Positions 62,486 to 64,000 of a DNA stretch of 64,000 bases are shown here, one piece after another. A model generated the notes under the pieces. That model was not told the DNA's origin, ran no database searches, and saw nothing but the letters and a program-made list of their open reading frames with translations. Each line of letters begins with the position of its first letter. Within the stretch, counting starts at the first letter, position 1. A program made the position numbers and the translations under genes. The DNA comes from Oceanirhabdus sp. W0125-5 (GTDB lineage Bacteria; Bacillota; Clostridia; Clostridiales; Clostridiaceae): NCBI RefSeq assembly GCF_027938815.1, contig NZ_CP115913.1, forward strand, positions 1,150,001-1,214,000, written 5' to 3'.

Positions 62486-63640
62486 GTGGCTCTTAAATTA
62501 TTGATTGTGTTAAGTGGTTTACTGATAATAAGCAATACTGTATATTTTTTTAAATATAATTTACTGAAGAGAAACATTATTAGCATTCAATTATTAAAAA
62601 AGTTAATGAAGGAAATTCATTTGGAGATTTCAAACTTAGATAATAAGTATGAAGTTTGTGAAATAATATTAACAAAAGCCATAAATTTTATTAAGTTTTC
62701 AACTAGAGGAAGCTTATTATTAATTAATGAAGATGGTTTGTTTGAATACGCTGCAATAAAAGGATATCCTGAGGAACTTAAAAATTTAAAATTCAAAAAA
62801 GAGGAATTGTATTTATATAAGATTAATAATTTTAAGGAACCTGCCATTCTGACAGATATAGATAAGTTAGACAAGAGTTTATTAACTGAAATGAAATACG
62901 ATAAACTCAAAGATTTAGATGGACTTAATATTAAATCTACTGTATCTTTTCCTATCCATGTAAATGGAGAAGTCATAGCAATAATGAATCTTGATTCTGA
63001 GAGTGTTACATTTGAAAAGAATAGACAGACTAAGATTTTATATGAACAAATAAAATATGATCTTAATAGTATATTTGAGAATTATGATGTTAGAGAGAAA
63101 CTTACACAACTTGCTAATATTGACGAACTTACAGGACTTATTAATAAAAGACAGTTCAAGAAGATTATTGATAAAGAGATTGAAGTATTAAGAAAATCAT
63201 CAAATAAGGGAAAGAATGATAAAAAGTTGTATTTAATATTTCTTGATATAGATAATTTCAAGAATATAAATGATGAAAAAGGTCATTACTTTGGAGATAT
63301 GGCACTCAAACATTTTGCAAATTTATTAAAAGAATATTTTTCACAAGATGTAGTTAGTAGAATATATGGAGATGAATTTGCTATTCTTTGTACAGAGGGG
63401 AATATATGCAAGATTCAAGCTAAGATTAAATCTTTGAAAAGCATTTTAGAAGATAATATAATAAACACTAATGTGGAAAGTTTTAGCTATGGAATAATGG
63501 CAATTGATGAGAAAAATTTAGACAAGAGTTATGAAATATTGATGCAGGATGTTGACGAATTAATGTATAAAGATAAAAATCATAAAAAATTACTTATGTT
63601 TAATATTGATGATTACTGTAATGAGATACACACAAGGTAA
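62486..63640 (+). CDS. GAF-GGDEF protein with altered active-site motif
   Basis: This 384-residue protein has an N-terminal membrane segment, a GAF-like sensor region (about 40-195: TRGSLLLINEDGLFEYAAIKG, STVSFPIHVNGEVIAIMN) and a C-terminal GGDEF domain. DELTGLINKRQF and DIDNFKNINDEKGHYFGD are intact, but the signature reads RIYGDEF, with Tyr in place of the first Gly. Cyclic-di-GMP synthesis is therefore uncertain. The start is GTG 62486 behind GAGGTG. Confidence 0.88.
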   Translation: MALKLLIVLSGLLIISNTVYFFKYNLLKRNIISIQLLKKLMKEIHLEISNLDNKYEVCEIILTKAINFIKFSTRGSLLLINEDGLFEYAAIKGYPEELKNLKFKKEELYLYKINNFKEPAILTDIDKLDKSLLTEMKYDKLKDLDGLNIKSTVSFPIHVNGEVIAIMNLDSESVTFEKNRQTKILYEQIKYDLNSIFENYDVREKLTQLANIDELTGLINKRQFKKIIDKEIEVLRKSSNKGKNDKKLYLIFLDIDNFKNINDEKGHYFGDMALKHFANLLKEYFSQDVVSRIYGDEFAILCTEGNICKIQAKIKSLKSILEDNIINTNVESFSYGIMAIDEKNLDKSYEILMQDVDELMYKDKNHKKLLMFNIDDYCNEIHTR

Positions 63641-63659
63641 AGAAATATAATAGAGAAAT

Positions 63660-63709
63660 TAAAAGCAATTGCTTTTCATTATTAAAGATAATGAAGCAAT
63701 TGCTTTTTT
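63660..63709. terminator. Bidirectional terminator overlapping a gene end
   Basis: AAAAGCAATTGCTT...AAGCAATTGCTTTTTT with an inner CATTATT/ATAATG stem. The last eight codons and stop of the minus-strand ABC gene lie inside it. Confidence 0.8.
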
Positions 63710-64000
63710 AATGAATTGAATTTTTCAGAACTTAGAGGTGTATCAATTGAGAATTTAAGGAAATCTGTTAATGGTTTGTTTTTTATCACATATATACTTT
63801 TAGATAATTCTAGTGCTTCTTCAATATCGTGGGTCACTAGGATAACGGTTTTCTTTTCCATGTTCCAAAGTTTAAGAAAGGTTTCTTTTAAACTTTTCTT
63901 TAAACTTGCATTGAGTCCTGTAAATGGTTCATCCATTAAGAGATAGTTACTTGGGAAAGCAAAAGCTCTTGCCAGGGAAACTCTTTGTTTCATACCTCCA
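63682..64000 (-). CDS. ABC transporter ATP-binding protein, C-terminal part
   Basis: This is the last 105 or so residues of an ATPase whose start lies beyond the window. The signature end GGMKQRVSLARAFA, Walker B YLLMDEPFTGLN and the switch region VILVTHDIEEAL are those of nitrate/sulfonate/taurine-type (SsuB/TauB) importers. The frame is open at the window edge, so an internal Met is not the start. Confidence 0.88.
   Translation of the reverse strand, partial: GGMKQRVSLARAFAFPSNYLLMDEPFTGLNASLKKSLKETFLKLWNMEKKTVILVTHDIEEALELSKSIYVIKNKPLTDFLKFSIDTPLSSEKFNSLKKQLLHYL

Overview
The window looks like chromosomal DNA of a low-GC, spore-forming Firmicute, most likely a Clostridium (cluster I type). 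The evidence is strongly A+T-rich DNA, GGAGG ribosome binding sites with frequent TTG/GTG starts, spore maturation genes spmA/spmB, the tatD-yabE-rnmV-ksgA cluster, a Met T-box before metG, and many lipoproteins. There are no rRNA or tRNA genes, no CRISPR array, no phage genes and no transposase.

Layout. 1-10 kb: end of a chemotaxis receptor, ilvE, lipoproteins and small genes, an XRE regulator behind three palindromic operators with its membrane partner, two tandem surface-anchored serpins and a zinc-protease-like lipoprotein. 10.4-17.5 kb: a tightly packed moxR-DUF58-batABCD operon (envelope stress/aerotolerance type). 17.6-28 kb: ABC-F ATPase, GNAT acetyltransferase, NfeD/SPFH pair, a TetR-controlled ABC exporter with a duplicated permease, and a formate/nitrite-family channel. 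28-38 kb: unknown small genes, cstA, ung, a nitrilase-family amidase, a SipW/TasA-like fibre module, an amidohydrolase and an HD hydrolase. 38-49 kb: a nuclease-XPD helicase fusion, two EamA transporters, a YitT protein, an orphan PAS histidine kinase, spmAB and a TPR regulator. 49-58 kb: T-box-metG, DUF445, tatD, yabE, rnmV, ksgA. 58-64 kb: conserved unknowns, lipoproteins, an Mrp/NBP35 ATPase, an unlisted 57-residue gene, a GGDEF protein with an altered motif, and the end of an ABC ATPase gene.

The most unusual content is between the genes. A family of about 230-250 bp elements occurs nine times nearly complete and four times as fragments. Each complete copy ends in inverted arms built from tandem 7-base units, and the unit type matches between the two arms of a copy. 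The arms enclose about seven small hairpins whose stems show compensatory changes between copies. Six copies run straight into a GC-rich terminator hairpin. One copy sits in the metG leader, one seems to have clipped the end of a nitrilase gene, and one spans the junction of a permease duplication. Two other small hairpin families are also present: a 30 bp GAAA-loop hairpin found three times just after terminators, and a roughly 100-130 bp hairpin found twice.

Reading frames were interpreted by eye from conserved motifs. No database search or folding program was run. Starts were moved to the codon best placed behind a Shine-Dalgarno sequence where the longest frame was implausible.
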